A stretch of DNA of 64,000 bases from Rhodobacteraceae bacterium M382 (GCA_025141015.1 CP081098.1:4408501-4472500); one strand, 5' to 3'. Shown: positions 38,965 through 48,684, numbered from the stretch's first letter. The notes: a model not told the origin generated them from the letters alone. Translations and numbers: made by a program.

Positions 38965-39743
38965 TCGAAATCACCCAAGGCACATCTCCGCTGGTGTTGG
39001 GGCTGCCCCACACCGGGACCGATGTGCCCGACGACATCTGGGGTAATCTGAACGAGACCGGACAGGGGTTGGCTGATACTGATTGGCACATCCAAGATCT
39101 CTATGACGGGGTGGTGGAAAACGTCACAACGGTACGCACGCCGATCCACCGTTATGTGATTGACGTGAACCGCGACCCAGCTGGGGTCAGCCTGTACCCC
39201 GGCCAGAACACCACCACTTTGGTGCCGATAACCGATTTCGACGGGAACCCGATCTGGCGCGAGGGTTGCGAACCGGATGAGGCAGAGATCATCCGCCGCC
39301 GCGAGGCGTTTCATGCGCCCTATCATGCCGCGTTGGAGGCCGAGATGGAACGGGTCAAGGAAATCCACGGGTTTGCCATTCTCTATGATTGCCATTCGAT
39401 CCGCGGCGACATCCCGTTTCTGTTTGACGGGCGTCTGCCGGATTTCAATGTCGGGACCAATCTGGGCACCACCTGTGATCCTGCGATCGAGGCCATGACC
39501 GTGGCCCGATGTGCCGCCGCCGATGGGTACACCGACATCCTCAACGGTCGGTTCAAAGGCGGCTGGACCACTCGTCACTATGGCCGCCCTGCCGAAGGGC
39601 TGCACGCCATCCAGATGGAATTGGCCCAGGCCACCTATTGCCAGGAAAGCCCCCCCTGGAGCTATGAAGCTGACCGCGCGACCCGGTTGCGCACACATCT
39701 CACCGATATTCTCACCGACCTGCAGAACTGGAGACCCGCATGA
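38961..39743 (+). CDS. hutG: N-formylglutamate deformylase
   Basis: 260 residues. Hydrolyses N-formyl-L-glutamate to glutamate and formate, the last step after hutF. Opening [16 protein letters not shown], then [28 protein letters not shown] and [16 protein letters not shown] carry the metal-binding residues of the family. Coupled to hutH and hutU by 4-base overlaps. Confidence 0.95.
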   Translation: MIEITQGTSPLVLGLPHTGTDVPDDIWGNLNETGQGLADTDWHIQDLYDGVVENVTTVRTPIHRYVIDVNRDPAGVSLYPGQNTTTLVPITDFDGNPIWREGCEPDEAEIIRRREAFHAPYHAALEAEMERVKEIHGFAILYDCHSIRGDIPFLFDGRLPDFNVGTNLGTTCDPAIEAMTVARCAAADGYTDILNGRFKGGWTTRHYGRPAEGLHAIQMELAQATYCQESPPWSYEADRATRLRTHLTDILTDLQNWRPA

Positions 39744-41419
39744 GCGATCCCCGTAAGAACACCCGCGACGTTTTCCCCCCCACCGGCACCGAGATCACGG
39801 CCAAATCCTGGCTGACCGAAGCGCCAATGCGGATGCTGATGAACAACCTCCACCCGGATGTAGCCGAAAACCCGCATGAATTGGTGGTTTATGGCGGCAT
39901 CGGCCGCGCCGCCCGCACCTGGAAAGATTTCGACCTGATCGTCGAAACCCTGAAGGGCCTTGAAGAAGACCAGACCCTGTTGGTGCAATCGGGCAAACCG
40001 GTTGGAGTGTTCCAGACCCACAAGGACGCGCCGCGCGTTCTGATCGCCAACTCCAATCTGGTGCCGCATTGGGCCAACTGGGACCACTTTAACGAGCTCG
40101 ATAAAAAAGGCCTGATGATGTACGGCCAGATGACCGCCGGGTCCTGGATCTACATTGGCACCCAAGGCATCGTTCAGGGCACCTATGAGACCTTTGCCGA
40201 GGCCGGGCGTCAGCATTTTGACGGCGATCTGACCGGCAAATGGATCCTGACCGGTGGTCTTGGCGGCATGGGCGGAGCGCAACCTTTGGCAGCTGTATTT
40301 GCCGGGGCCTGTTGTCTGGCGGTGGAATGCAACCCTGACAGCATCGATTTCCGCCTGCGCACCAAATATCTGGACGAAAAGGCCGAAACCCTGGACGAAG
40401 CGTTGGAGATGATCGAGCGTTGGACCGCTGCTGGCGAAGCCAAATCCGTGGGTCTGCTGGGCAATGCCGCGGATGTGTTTGCCGAACTGGTGGACCGCGC
40501 CAAGGCGGGCGGCACAAAACCCGATATCGTCACCGACCAGACATCGGCCCACGACCCGGTCAACGGCTACCTGCCGCAGAACTGGACCATGGCCCAGTGG
40601 AAGGACATGCGCGAAAAAGACCCTAAAGCAGTGGAAAAAGCTGCCCGAGCATCAATGAAGGTGCAGGTTGCGGCAATGTGCGAATTCCACGCGATGGGCA
40701 TTCCAACCGTGGATTATGGCAACAACATCCGCCAGATGGCGCTGGAAGAAGGTTTGGAAAACGCGTTCGATTTCCCCGGCTTTGTCCCCGCCTATATCCG
40801 TCCGCTGTTCTGCAAGGGCATTGGCCCGTTCCGCTGGTGTGCTCTGTCGGGTGATCCCGAAGATATCCGCAAGACCGACGCCAAAATGAAAGAACTGTTC
40901 CCTGACAACGCTGACCTGCATCGTTGGTTGGACATGGCGCAGGAACGCATCGCGTTCCAGGGCTTGCCGGCGCGGATCTGTTGGATCGGCCTGGGCGATC
41001 GTCACAAAGCGGGTCTGGCGTTCAATGAGATGGTCCGCACTGGCGAACTCTCAGCCCCGGTTGTCATCGGCCGTGACCATCTGGATTCGGGTTCTGTTGC
41101 CTCACCCAACCGTGAGACAGAATCGATGATGGACGGCTCGGACGCGGTGTCGGATTGGCCGCTGCTGAACGCGCTGCTGAACACCGCATCCGGCGCGACC
41201 TGGGTTTCGCTACACCATGGTGGTGGTGTTGGCATGGGCTTCTCTCAGCACTCGGGCGTGGTGATCTGTTGTGACGGCACCGAAGATGCTGATCGCCGTA
41301 TCGGTCGTGTGCTGTGGAACGATCCGGCAACTGGTGTGATGCGCCATGCAGATGCAGGGTATGATATCGCCAAAGATCATGCCCGCGAATGCGGCCTGAA
41401 CCTGCCTGGCATTCTCTGA
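39740..41419 (+). CDS. hutU: Urocanate hydratase
   Basis: 559 residues, the family length. Hydrates urocanate to imidazolonepropionate with a tightly bound NAD. NAD-binding region [14 protein letters not shown] near residue 170 and the C-terminal catalytic stretch [20 protein letters not shown] with the active-site Cys near 500. Last gene of hutIHGU. Confidence 0.97.
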   Translation: MSDPRKNTRDVFPPTGTEITAKSWLTEAPMRMLMNNLHPDVAENPHELVVYGGIGRAARTWKDFDLIVETLKGLEEDQTLLVQSGKPVGVFQTHKDAPRVLIANSNLVPHWANWDHFNELDKKGLMMYGQMTAGSWIYIGTQGIVQGTYETFAEAGRQHFDGDLTGKWILTGGLGGMGGAQPLAAVFAGACCLAVECNPDSIDFRLRTKYLDEKAETLDEALEMIERWTAAGEAKSVGLLGNAADVFAELVDRAKAGGTKPDIVTDQTSAHDPVNGYLPQNWTMAQWKDMREKDPKAVEKAARASMKVQVAAMCEFHAMGIPTVDYGNNIRQMALEEGLENAFDFPGFVPAYIRPLFCKGIGPFRWCALSGDPEDIRKTDAKMKELFPDNADLHRWLDMAQERIAFQGLPARICWIGLGDRHKAGLAFNEMVRTGELSAPVVIGRDHLDSGSVASPNRETESMMDGSDAVSDWPLLNALLNTASGATWVSLHHGGGVGMGFSQHSGVVICCDGTEDADRRIGRVLWNDPATGVMRHADAGYDIAKDHARECGLNLPGIL

Positions 41420-41427
41420 AATAGGTT

Positions 41428-41452
41428 GCGGCCATCCGACCAGGGTGGCCGC
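41428..41452 (+). terminator. Possible terminator after hutU
   Basis: GCGGCCA (41428-41434) and TGGCCGC (41446-41452) form a 7-bp stem, extendable with one wobble pair, 8 bases past the hutU stop. The following TTCTCCC is a weak U tract. Confidence 0.5.
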
Positions 41453-41497
41453 TTCTCCCACTGGCCATTTGCGCCAAATCATGCGACCTGTGCGCGT

Positions 41498-42151
41498 ATG
41501 AGCACCGGTACAGACTACACCCCCCCGCAAACCCCGCTGGACGTCCTGCACGAGGACAGCGATATTGTTGTTGTCAACAAACCTGCTGGTCTGTTGTCGG
41601 TTCCCGGGCGCGGCGAGCATCTGTCGGATTGCCTGTTGACCCGTGTGCAGGTTGCCTTCCCTACCGCCTTGTTGGTGCACAGGCTGGACAGGGATACATC
41701 GGGGGTGATGGTGTTCGGATTGACACCGCATGCCCAGCGCCATCTGTCGATGCAATTCGAAAAACGGTCGACCAAAAAGACCTATGTCGCCCGTGTTTCC
41801 GGTCGGCTGGAACCCAAGACGGGTACAGTGGATCTGCCGCTCATCGTGGATTGGCCGAACCGTCCTTTGCAAATGGTGTGCCACGAGACGGGCAAACCCT
41901 CAGTAACGGATTGGCGGGTGGTCAAATATGGTGCCGGGGAAACCCGGGTGCGGCTGACACCCAAAACCGGGCGAACACATCAACTGCGGGTGCATATGCT
42001 GGCGATGGGTCACCCCATGTTGGGCGACCCGCTGTATGCACCGGAAACGATGGATCAATATGGCCGCCTGATGCTGCATTCCGAAGAATTGCGGCTGAAA
42101 CACCCTGAAAACGAGAAATCCATGAAATTCCGGGCCAAGGCCGAATTTTGA
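41498..42151 (+). CDS. RluA-family pseudouridine synthase
   Basis: 217 residues from ATG 41498. Converts specific uridines of tRNA or 23S rRNA to pseudouridine. Catalytic motif VHRLDRDTSGVMVFG carries the essential Asp near residue 68; RLTPKTGRTHQLRVHMLAMG is the RluA C-terminal hallmark. The short length and absence of an S4 domain fit RluA itself (tRNA U32 / 23S U746) rather than RluC or RluD, but this was not tested. Confidence 0.9.
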   Translation: MSTGTDYTPPQTPLDVLHEDSDIVVVNKPAGLLSVPGRGEHLSDCLLTRVQVAFPTALLVHRLDRDTSGVMVFGLTPHAQRHLSMQFEKRSTKKTYVARVSGRLEPKTGTVDLPLIVDWPNRPLQMVCHETGKPSVTDWRVVKYGAGETRVRLTPKTGRTHQLRVHMLAMGHPMLGDPLYAPETMDQYGRLMLHSEELRLKHPENEKSMKFRAKAEF

Positions 42152-42180
42152 ACAGGGCCGACACAACCGGGGCCCTGTTC
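42150..42180. terminator. Bidirectional terminator between convergent genes
   Basis: GAACAGGGCC (42150-42159) and GGCCCTGTTC (42171-42180) form a perfect 10-bp stem with an 11-base loop. It begins within the pseudouridine synthase stop and ends 8 bases before the YciI-family stop, so it can serve both genes. No long U run. Confidence 0.6.
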
Positions 42181-42187
42181 CAATCGC

Positions 42188-42502
42188 TTACATTTCGTGG
42201 ACTTCGGCCACTTCTACGGACCCGGACCCGTCCACAACCATCGGACAGCCTTTGGCCACTTCGCAGGCGGCCGCAATGTCAGCCGCCTGTATAACAGAGT
42301 AACCGGAAATCGGGTTGGCACCGCCATCATCAGCGACACCGCCACCAGACACGGTTTTTGACATGCCCACAGGCGCGCCGGGGATCACCAGGTCATCGCC
42401 CATTCCCCCCATCCAGGCCTGCCAGGCAGCCATGACTTTGGCGCCTTCTTCAGGGGTATCGGGGGTTTTTCCGCCGTGATAGGCAAATACGAACTGTGGC
42501 AT
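42188..42502 (-). CDS. YciI/DGPF-family protein
   Basis: 104 residues, a small ferredoxin-like-fold protein of the YCII/DGPF family. Opening MPQFVFAYHGGKTP and C-terminal CEVAKGCPMV, then VEVAEVHEM are typical. Function is unknown in most members. It is downstream of an SRPBCC gene and an ArsR regulator, a common trio in soil and marine bacteria. Confidence 0.8.
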   Translation of the reverse strand: MPQFVFAYHGGKTPDTPEEGAKVMAAWQAWMGGMGDDLVIPGAPVGMSKTVSGGGVADDGGANPISGYSVIQAADIAAACEVAKGCPMVVDGSGSVEVAEVHEM

Positions 42503-42524
42503 AATATCTTCCTCCTGTTGAAAA

Positions 42525-42956
42525 TCAGTTGAGTTTTGCAGTGAGTTTGCTCAATGCCGAGCTCCAACCGCGTTCGTGGCTTGCGCTCATTTCGCTGTCA
42601 TCCAGATCCCGGTGATCAATGGTCAAACGCGCACCCGTCGCGGTTTCGGACACGCTGAATGTCACATGGCTTTCTGGTCCGCGCTGATCCTGATCGTCAT
42701 GCCAGCCCCAAGTGAAGCCAACGGACTTTGGCGGATCCACATGGGTCACCTGTCCGGAGACCTTGAATTTCTGCCCGCTATCGTCACCGACCATCACGGA
42801 CAGCCAGGGCCCGGGTTTGGTCAGGTTCAGATCATGTTCGCCAATGGTCATCCCTTCGGGCCCCCACCATTGCAACAATTTGGCCGGATCGGTCAGCCAG
42901 ACATACAGACGATCAGGGGTCACAGGAAAATCGCGTTCCAGACGCAGGTCGGTCAT
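42525..42956 (-). CDS. SRPBCC / AHSA1-family protein
   Basis: 143 residues, START-like Bet v 1 fold with a hydrophobic ligand pocket. Opening ERDFPVTPDRLYVWLTDP, WWGPEGMTIGE near 30, and FTWGWHDDQDQRGPESHVTF near 75. Start overlaps the ArsR stop by 4 bases, so coupled. Ligand unknown; the name Aha1-like refers to fold only. Confidence 0.85.
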   Translation of the reverse strand: MTDLRLERDFPVTPDRLYVWLTDPAKLLQWWGPEGMTIGEHDLNLTKPGPWLSVMVGDDSGQKFKVSGQVTHVDPPKSVGFTWGWHDDQDQRGPESHVTFSVSETATGARLTIDHRDLDDSEMSASHERGWSSALSKLTAKLN

Positions 42957-43294
42957 TCCAATTCCTCTTCGCGTATTGCCGCCTCCAGGCGGTCCAGGCT
43001 GCTGTTCCAGAAATCACGTCGCGAAATCGTCCAATTAGCGATCAGCTGTATACCTTCGGGGCGCGCGGAATAGAGCCGCCGTGTCCCATCGGCGCGCTGT
43101 TCAATCAACCCCGCTTCGCGCAAGACCTTGAGATGCCGCGAGATCGCCGGGGCCGAGATCCCAGATCCTCGCACCAGATCCCCGGCGGGCAGTTCACCGT
43201 GATCCATAAGTTGTTCGACGATGGTCAGACGGGTTTCGTCAGACAGGGCCGAAAATGTTCTGAGCAAAGGTGCCATGCTCTGATCATTAATCAT
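42953..43294 (-). CDS. ArsR-family (HTH_5) transcriptional regulator
   Basis: 113 residues from ATG 43294; GTG 43309 and ATG 43276 are alternatives. Winged helix with ALSDETRLTIVEQLMDHGEL and SAPAISRHLKVLREAGLI. No metal-binding Cys pair is seen in the helix, so it is probably not an arsenic sensor; it belongs to the group that regulates AHSA1/YciI genes. A palindrome directly before the start suggests autoregulation. Confidence 0.85.
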   Translation of the reverse strand: MINDQSMAPLLRTFSALSDETRLTIVEQLMDHGELPAGDLVRGSGISAPAISRHLKVLREAGLIEQRADGTRRLYSARPEGIQLIANWTISRRDFWNSSLDRLEAAIREEELE

Positions 43295-43297
43295 TTT

Positions 43298-43307
43298 GTT
43301 AATTAAC
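43298..43307. promoter_or_regulatory. GTTAATTAAC palindrome before the ArsR-family gene
   Basis: A 10-bp perfect palindrome 4-13 bases before the ATG at 43294, with a further GTTAATT at 43314-43320. AT-rich sites like this are usual for such regulators; binding is inferred. Confidence 0.35.
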
Positions 43308-43407
43308 ACAATAGTTAATTTACGGATAGCAATAGATTGTTTGACGTTTCCGTCGCTCCGCCACGAGCCCGTGTTTTCATTGTGTTATTCGTTGCGTTCT
43401 TCGCCGT

Positions 43408-44283
43408 TCAGGTGGCAAATTCCGCTTTGGAATAGCCTTGGAGATACAACAGGGCCGTCAAATCACCGTGGTTGATCCGAATATCGCATTGTGCCGCGAC
43501 GGATGGTTTGGCGTGCAGCGCCACCCCTGCGCCTGCCCGGCCCAACATGCCCAGATCATTGGCACCATCGCCCACCGCGATCACATCGAATTCGGAAATG
43601 CCCAAACGCGCCGAGATGTCTTCGAGCGCCTGCACCTTGGCCTCGCGCCCCAGAATTGGATGCCCAACATCTCCGGTCAGCTTGCCGTTTTCGATATGCA
43701 GCGTGTTGGCACGGTTTTCGTCAAACCCCAGGGTCGATGCCACATAGGCCGTAAATGCGGTGAACCCACCAGAGACCAACGCCGCATACCCGCCGTTTGC
43801 TTTCATTGTCGCCAGCAAGGCCCGGCCACCTGGCATCAGGGTGATCCGTTCCGCCAGAACTTTGGCAATCACGTTTTCATCCAGCCCTTTGAGCAGCCCA
43901 ACCCGTTCGATCAACGCCCCTTCAAAGTCCAATTCTCCATTCATGGCCCGGGCGGTGATGTCCTTGACGTGATCCCCCACTCCAGCTTCATCTGCCAATT
44001 CGTCGATACACTCCTGCTGGATCATGGTGCTGTCCATATCCGCCAGAAGCATCTTCTTGCGCCGTCCCTGTTCAGGCTGAATGATCAGATCGACCCCCAT
44101 CCCCTGAAGGTCCTGCCACACAGCCCATTGGTTGTCGGGTTTGGTTTCCAGTTGAAATTCTGCAGCCTCATCCACGGACAGCCACTGGGCCTCTCCGCCA
44201 CCCCAGGCATTGCGTAGGGAGTCCACCAAAGCGGGATCCAGCGCAGGATTGGCAGGAGAGGTCAGAAGAGTGGCATAAAACAT
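43408..44283 (-). CDS. serB: Phosphoserine phosphatase
   Basis: 291 residues from ATG 44283 with GAGGAT upstream. Dephosphorylates phosphoserine, the last step of serine synthesis. HAD motifs: LLADMDSTMIQQE near residue 85, SGGFTAFT near 180, and AVGDGANDLGMLGRAG near 240. The N-terminal 75 residues form the ACT-like extension typical of the alphaproteobacterial enzyme. Confidence 0.92.
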   Translation of the reverse strand: MFYATLLTSPANPALDPALVDSLRNAWGGGEAQWLSVDEAAEFQLETKPDNQWAVWQDLQGMGVDLIIQPEQGRRKKMLLADMDSTMIQQECIDELADEAGVGDHVKDITARAMNGELDFEGALIERVGLLKGLDENVIAKVLAERITLMPGGRALLATMKANGGYAALVSGGFTAFTAYVASTLGFDENRANTLHIENGKLTGDVGHPILGREAKVQALEDISARLGISEFDVIAVGDGANDLGMLGRAGAGVALHAKPSVAAQCDIRINHGDLTALLYLQGYSKAEFAT

Positions 44284-44394
44284 GATGTGCGGATCCTCGA
44301 GCTTGCAAAGGCCACGATGGCCTGTTGCGATGCCTTTTGGACCGATTGCGACCAAGTTTCAATGCGGCGTACAGGACCCAAAAGCGAGCAAAGC

Positions 44395-44422
44395 TTGACT
44401 TGTTAGGGTGTATACTTATCAA
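44395..44422 (+). promoter_or_regulatory. Possible promoter of the gentisate operon
   Basis: TTGACT at 44395-44400 and TATCAA at 44417-44422 are 16 bases apart, 31 bases before the gentisate dioxygenase start. GTATAC lies between them at 44410-44415 and could be part of an operator. Weak evidence. Confidence 0.35.
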
Positions 44423-44453
44423 TTAAAGGCGTCACTCAATGAGGAACATCGCC

Positions 44454-45485
44454 ATGACGGACGAACTGGGACGCCTCGAAGATCTGCCTCAGGACTATCG
44501 GGAAGAGCTGGTCGCCGCAGGTGTTGCGCCGCTCTGGCCGATGATGCGCAATGTTCTGCCCCACGATGCGCCGGTACCGAAAACCCGTGCGGGGTACTGG
44601 AACTATCAGACCATTCGCCCACTGTTGATCAAGGCCGGTGCGCTGACCCCGGTGGAAAAGGCGGAACGTCGGGTTCTGGTCCTGTCTGACCCCGGTCGCG
44701 GCGTCGGCGCGATGCAGGCCACCTCGTCAATCTATCTAGGGCTGCAATTGCTGTTGCCAGGTGAATCTGCGCCAGCTCATAAACATACTCCGTCTGCTGT
44801 GCGCATCGTTGTCGAAGGCGAAGGCGGCTATACCGTCGTTGACGGTGAACGCCTCCCCATGTGCGAAGGCGATCTGGTGATGACGCCAGGTGGCGACTGG
44901 CACGATCACGGCCATGATGGCACGGACCCGGTGGTCTGGCTGGATGCGTTGGATCTGCCGCTATTTGTCTATCTCGAAGGGTCTTATGCCATCGGCGGCG
45001 ACCTTCAGGCCCAGCGCAGCCGCCCAGATGCCAGCGCGGTCGAATATGCCGCCGCAGGGATGGTCCCCACCCGAGTGCGCCAACAGGCCGTGCGGCGCTA
45101 TCCAATGATGCGCTATCCGTGGGCGAGTGCGGAACGGGCATTGCGGGCCATGGCTGCGCATGGAGAGGTGGCCGAGCTCGACTACATCAATCCCGAGACC
45201 GGCACCGACGTGCTGCCAACCCTGGGTTTTACCGCCATGATGTTGCAGCCAGGTGAAATCGTGACCCCGCCCCTGCGGTCCAGTTCAGCGGCGTTTCACG
45301 TGGTGCGCGGCACAGGACGAACAACCATCAACGGAGAACCGTTTGACTGGGGCCCCAAAGACACCTTTACCGCCCCTGTTTTTGCCGATCTGATACACGA
45401 GGCTGACGACGAAAGCTTTTTGATCCGCATACACGATCGCCCACTGCAGGACCGCCTGGGCTATTACGAGGAAAGACCCCGATGA
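44454..45485 (+). CDS. Gentisate 1,2-dioxygenase
   Basis: 343 residues from ATG 44454 (AGGA 8 bases before); a frame start at 44439 is possible. Opens the ring of gentisate (2,5-dihydroxybenzoate) to maleylpyruvate with Fe(II). Bicupin: the first cupin has PAHKHTPSAVRIVVEGEG and GGDWHDHGHDGT with the iron-binding His; the second cupin (about 245-325) has the weaker motif LRSSSAAFHVVRGTGRT. First gene of a three-gene operon. Confidence 0.9.
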   Translation: MTDELGRLEDLPQDYREELVAAGVAPLWPMMRNVLPHDAPVPKTRAGYWNYQTIRPLLIKAGALTPVEKAERRVLVLSDPGRGVGAMQATSSIYLGLQLLLPGESAPAHKHTPSAVRIVVEGEGGYTVVDGERLPMCEGDLVMTPGGDWHDHGHDGTDPVVWLDALDLPLFVYLEGSYAIGGDLQAQRSRPDASAVEYAAAGMVPTRVRQQAVRRYPMMRYPWASAERALRAMAAHGEVAELDYINPETGTDVLPTLGFTAMMLQPGEIVTPPLRSSSAAFHVVRGTGRTTINGEPFDWGPKDTFTAPVFADLIHEADDESFLIRIHDRPLQDRLGYYEERPR

Positions 45486-46180
45486 CATCCCCCCTGTTCG
45501 AATTGCCCGCTATTCCGATGATCCCGGTCAACGGTGAAGATAACGCATTTCCCATTGGACGTATTTTCTGCGTCGGGCGCAACTACGCCGCCCATGCAGC
45601 GGAAATGGGGCACGAGGTCGACCGCGAAGCACCGTTCTACTTTACCAAATCCCCCGCCAATGCGATCCTGAGCGGCAGCGAAACCGCCTATCCTCCCGGA
45701 ACCGAGAATTTCCACTATGAAATGGAGCTGGCCGTCGCCATCGGCAAGCCGGTGTTCCGTGCAACCGCTCAACAGGCGTGGGATGCGATCTATGCCTATG
45801 GCTGTGCGCTCGACATGACCCGGCGTGATTTGCAGATTCGGGAGCGTAACAAACAGCGCCCCTGGGATCTGGGCAAAGACGTTGAGAATGCCGCGGTATT
45901 TGCCCCTCTGACCAAGGCCGGCGACTGGAGCCCCCTGGACGCGACCCGTATTCATTTGTCTGTCAACGGTGACACCAAACAGGATGCCACGCTCGAAGAG
46001 CTGATCTGGAAGCTGGATGAGATCATCTGCCATCTGTCAGGGTTCTACCACTTGCGACCTGGGGATCTGATCATGACCGGTACTCCAGCCGGAGTTGGAC
46101 CGGTGGTTGCCGGGGATCAGATCACCGGTGGCATTGACGGGTTGGACCCGATCAGGCTCGACCTGAGCGCAGCGGAGTAG
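45482..46180 (+). CDS. Fumarylpyruvate/maleylpyruvate hydrolase (FAH family)
   Basis: 232 residues. Hydrolyses fumarylpyruvate (or maleylpyruvate directly) to pyruvate and a C4 diacid. FAH hallmarks: IFCVGRNYAAHAAEMG near residue 30, the metal Glu in FHYEMELAVAIGKP near 76, and GDLIMTGTPAGVGPV near 198. Overlaps the dioxygenase by 4 bases. No maleylpyruvate isomerase gene is in the operon. Confidence 0.88.
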   Translation: MTSPLFELPAIPMIPVNGEDNAFPIGRIFCVGRNYAAHAAEMGHEVDREAPFYFTKSPANAILSGSETAYPPGTENFHYEMELAVAIGKPVFRATAQQAWDAIYAYGCALDMTRRDLQIRERNKQRPWDLGKDVENAAVFAPLTKAGDWSPLDATRIHLSVNGDTKQDATLEELIWKLDEIICHLSGFYHLRPGDLIMTGTPAGVGPVVAGDQITGGIDGLDPIRLDLSAAE

Positions 46181-46186
46181 GCACAT

Positions 46187-47359
46187 ATGACCACGGATCG
46201 GATCGTCATTGCCGGAGGAGGGATTGGCGGTCTGGCTGCGGCCATTGGATTGGCCAATCGGGGTCGCGATGTCATCGTGTTGGAAAAGTCCGGTGCCTTT
46301 GGAGAAATCGGGGCAGGCATTCAACTGGGGCCCAATGCCTTTCACGCCTTTGACGCCCTGGGGATAGGCGACGCGGCTCGAAACATGGCCGTCTACATTG
46401 ACAACCTACGCCTGATGGATGCGCTGACCGCGCGCGAAATCACCCGCATTCCTTTGGGCGAAGAATTCCGCGCCTTTATGGGCAATCCTTATGGGGTGGT
46501 GCATCGCGGTGAATTGCACCGGGTGTTCCTCAAGGCCTGCCAGGCGCATGATCGGGTCGAATTGCGGACCGACGCACGCGTGATCGGGTACGATCAGACC
46601 CAGGACCATGCCAGGGCCATTTTAGAAGATGGTCAGGCCATTCAGGGCACCGCCGTCATCGGAGCCGATGGGCTGTGGTCCAAGATTCGCAGCCAAATGC
46701 TGCACGATGGTCCGCCTCGTATTTCGGGTCACACGACCTATCGGTCGGTGATCCCGGTCGACGAAATGCCCGAAGATCTGCGCTGGAACGCGGCAACTCT
46801 GTGGGCCGGCCCCAAATGCCACATCGTCCACTATCCCCTGTCGGGCTGGAAGCTGTTCAACCTGGTGGTCACCTATCACAATGATGCACCCGCCCCGGTC
46901 GCGGGAACACCGGTGACGCATGATGAGGTGCGACAGGGTTTTGAACATGTGCATCCAAAAGCTTTGCAAGTCATCGACAAAGGGTCGAACTGGAAAAAAT
47001 GGGTGTTGTGTGATCGCGATCCCGTGATGACTTGGACAGATGGGAATGTTGCGCTTTTGGGCGACGCTGCGCACCCGATGCTCCAGTATTTTGCACAGGG
47101 TGCCTGTATGGCAATGGAAGACGCTGTATGTCTGGCCGAAGAGCTTTCCCGTCCAAATGTTGCACCCCAGGATGCCTTGGTGACCTATCAGGGCAAGCGC
47201 CACCTGCGCACGGCACGCGTACAGCTTCAATCGCGCGAAATCGGCACCCATATTTACCATCCCGAAGGGGCGCATGCCGATTTACGTAACAAGTTAATGA
47301 TTGAAAAAAATCCCCTAAATTGGTACGAAACGCTAAGCTGGCTTTACAAAAAAAAATAA
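46187..47359 (+). CDS. 3-Hydroxybenzoate 6-hydroxylase-like FAD monooxygenase
   Basis: 390 residues, class A flavoprotein aromatic hydroxylase. In this operon it most likely makes gentisate from 3-hydroxybenzoate with NADH and oxygen. FAD motifs: IVIAGGGIGGLAAAIGLA at the start, VIGADGLWSKIRSQ near 158, and LLGDAAHPMLQYFAQGACMA near 290. Salicylate 5- or 1-hydroxylase is the alternative by homology. It starts 7 bases after the hydrolase gene. Confidence 0.82.
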   Translation: MTTDRIVIAGGGIGGLAAAIGLANRGRDVIVLEKSGAFGEIGAGIQLGPNAFHAFDALGIGDAARNMAVYIDNLRLMDALTAREITRIPLGEEFRAFMGNPYGVVHRGELHRVFLKACQAHDRVELRTDARVIGYDQTQDHARAILEDGQAIQGTAVIGADGLWSKIRSQMLHDGPPRISGHTTYRSVIPVDEMPEDLRWNAATLWAGPKCHIVHYPLSGWKLFNLVVTYHNDAPAPVAGTPVTHDEVRQGFEHVHPKALQVIDKGSNWKKWVLCDRDPVMTWTDGNVALLGDAAHPMLQYFAQGACMAMEDAVCLAEELSRPNVAPQDALVTYQGKRHLRTARVQLQSREIGTHIYHPEGAHADLRNKLMIEKNPLNWYETLSWLYKKK

Positions 47360-47425
47360 AACTTCGGCATCTGACGGTTGATAGTTACAAATGCACTCAA
47401 TACGAGTAGGGTGAAGAAATTACCC

Positions 47426-47537
47426 GACCGAACGGTCAGTTGTAAAATTATCTCAACTGCACTTCGAGGTTCGGGACATCTTTGCAAAGATTTTGGCAAT
47501 ATATTGCAATATCGTAATGGGTAGGCATTATATTGCG
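47426..47537. promoter_or_regulatory. Control region of the TRAP operon: palindrome and BoxR-like boxes
   Basis: Three elements lie before dctP. GACCG-AA-CGGTC at 47426-47437 looks like a TetR-type operator. GGCA-ATATAT-TGCA at 47495-47508 and GGCA-TTATAT-TGCG at 47524-47537 keep the spacing of the TGCA-N6-TGCA site found before boxC, the second with the identical TTATAT spacer. BoxR control of the transporter is inferred. Confidence 0.5.
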
Positions 47538-47561
47538 AGTAAGGTCAAAGGGAGGAATCAT

Positions 47562-48608
47562 ATGACCACTCGGAGAATGCTTTTGGGCGCAGTTGGCGCC
47601 GCGGCCATGATGGCCATGGGCGCAACCTCAGCCATGGCACAAGAGGTCACACTGAAACTGCACCAATTCCTGCCTGCGCAGGCAAATGTGCCAAAGCTGA
47701 TTCTGGACCCCTGGGCCGACAGCATCGAAGAAGCGTCGGGCGGGCGGATCAAAATTGATCGCTTTCCGTCGATGCAACTGGGCGGCAAGCCCCCAGAGCT
47801 GATGGACCAGGCCATTGATGGCGTTGCTGATATCGTCTGGACCGTTGTTGGCTACACCCCCGGTCGGTATCCATCGACCGAAGTGTTCGAGCTGCCGTTC
47901 ATGATGACCAATGCGCGCGCCGTTTCCCACGCCTATTGGGAAATGTTCGACAAGCATCTGAAGGACACCGAATTCAAGGACGTCAAAATCCTGGGAACCT
48001 GGGTGCATGGCCCCGGCATGATCCACACTGCGGATCCGGTTGAAACTCCTGATGATCTGCAAGGCATGAAAATCCGTGGCGGGTCGCGTTCTGTGAACGC
48101 GCTGCTGACACAGCTGGGTGCAACCCCGGTTGGCATGCCGGTACCTGCAGTCCCCGAAGGTCTGTCCAAAGGCGTGATCGACGGCACCACGATTCCGTGG
48201 GAAGTCACCGCAGCCCTGAAGGTCCCGGAGCTGGTTGAAAACCACACCGAATTCACCGGCAAGGCCCTGTACACGCTGACCTTTGTTCTGGCGATGAACA
48301 AAGAGAAATTCGACAGCCTGCCCGCCGATCTGCAAAAGGTGATCGACGACAAATCTGGTCTGGAATTCTCGGTTTTTGCTGGTGGAACCCAAGCCGATGC
48401 AGACGGCCCGTCGCGTGAAATGGCGCTGGATCTGGGAAACAACGTGATCACCCTGGACGCCGACGCGACCGCCGAGTGGCGCACATTGTCTCAGCCAATT
48501 TACGACAATTGGCTGGCTGACATGGCGGAAAAAGGCAAAGACGGTCAGGCCCTGATCGACGAAGCCACCATGCTGATCGAAAAATACACTCCGCAATACG
48601 AAAAGTAA
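47562..48608 (+). CDS. dctP: TRAP transporter substrate-binding protein DctP
   Basis: 348 residues from ATG 47562, with GGAGGAA upstream. Periplasmic receptor that hands a carboxylate to the DctQM membrane part. Twin-Arg-like signal peptide (TTRRMLLGAVGAAAMMAMG, cleavage after AMA near residue 26). The conserved family segment MKIRGGSRSVNALLTQLGA, near residue 168, carries the Arg that binds the substrate carboxylate. Position between the gentisate operon and the box cluster suggests an aromatic acid such as benzoate or 3-hydroxybenzoate. Confidence 0.9.
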   Translation: MTTRRMLLGAVGAAAMMAMGATSAMAQEVTLKLHQFLPAQANVPKLILDPWADSIEEASGGRIKIDRFPSMQLGGKPPELMDQAIDGVADIVWTVVGYTPGRYPSTEVFELPFMMTNARAVSHAYWEMFDKHLKDTEFKDVKILGTWVHGPGMIHTADPVETPDDLQGMKIRGGSRSVNALLTQLGATPVGMPVPAVPEGLSKGVIDGTTIPWEVTAALKVPELVENHTEFTGKALYTLTFVLAMNKEKFDSLPADLQKVIDDKSGLEFSVFAGGTQADADGPSREMALDLGNNVITLDADATAEWRTLSQPIYDNWLADMAEKGKDGQALIDEATMLIEKYTPQYEK

Positions 48609-48630
48609 GGCGGTCGTTCCATAAAATTTG

Positions 48631-48655
48631 GCCGCGGCGACTGGTTCGCCGCGGC
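48631..48655 (+). other. Stem-loop between dctP and dctQ
   Basis: GCCGCGGCGA (48631-48640) and TCGCCGCGGC (48646-48655) form a perfect 10-bp stem with a 5-base loop, then TTTGCTT. Such hairpins in TRAP operons let the receptor be made in excess over the membrane subunits, by partial termination or mRNA protection. Confidence 0.75.
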
Positions 48656-48684
48656 TTTGCTTATCCGGCAAAAGGCAAACAGCC

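Noticed and set aside
38877-39698. Minus-strand frame of 273 codons opposite hutG
   Set aside because: Shadow of hutG; no start signal.
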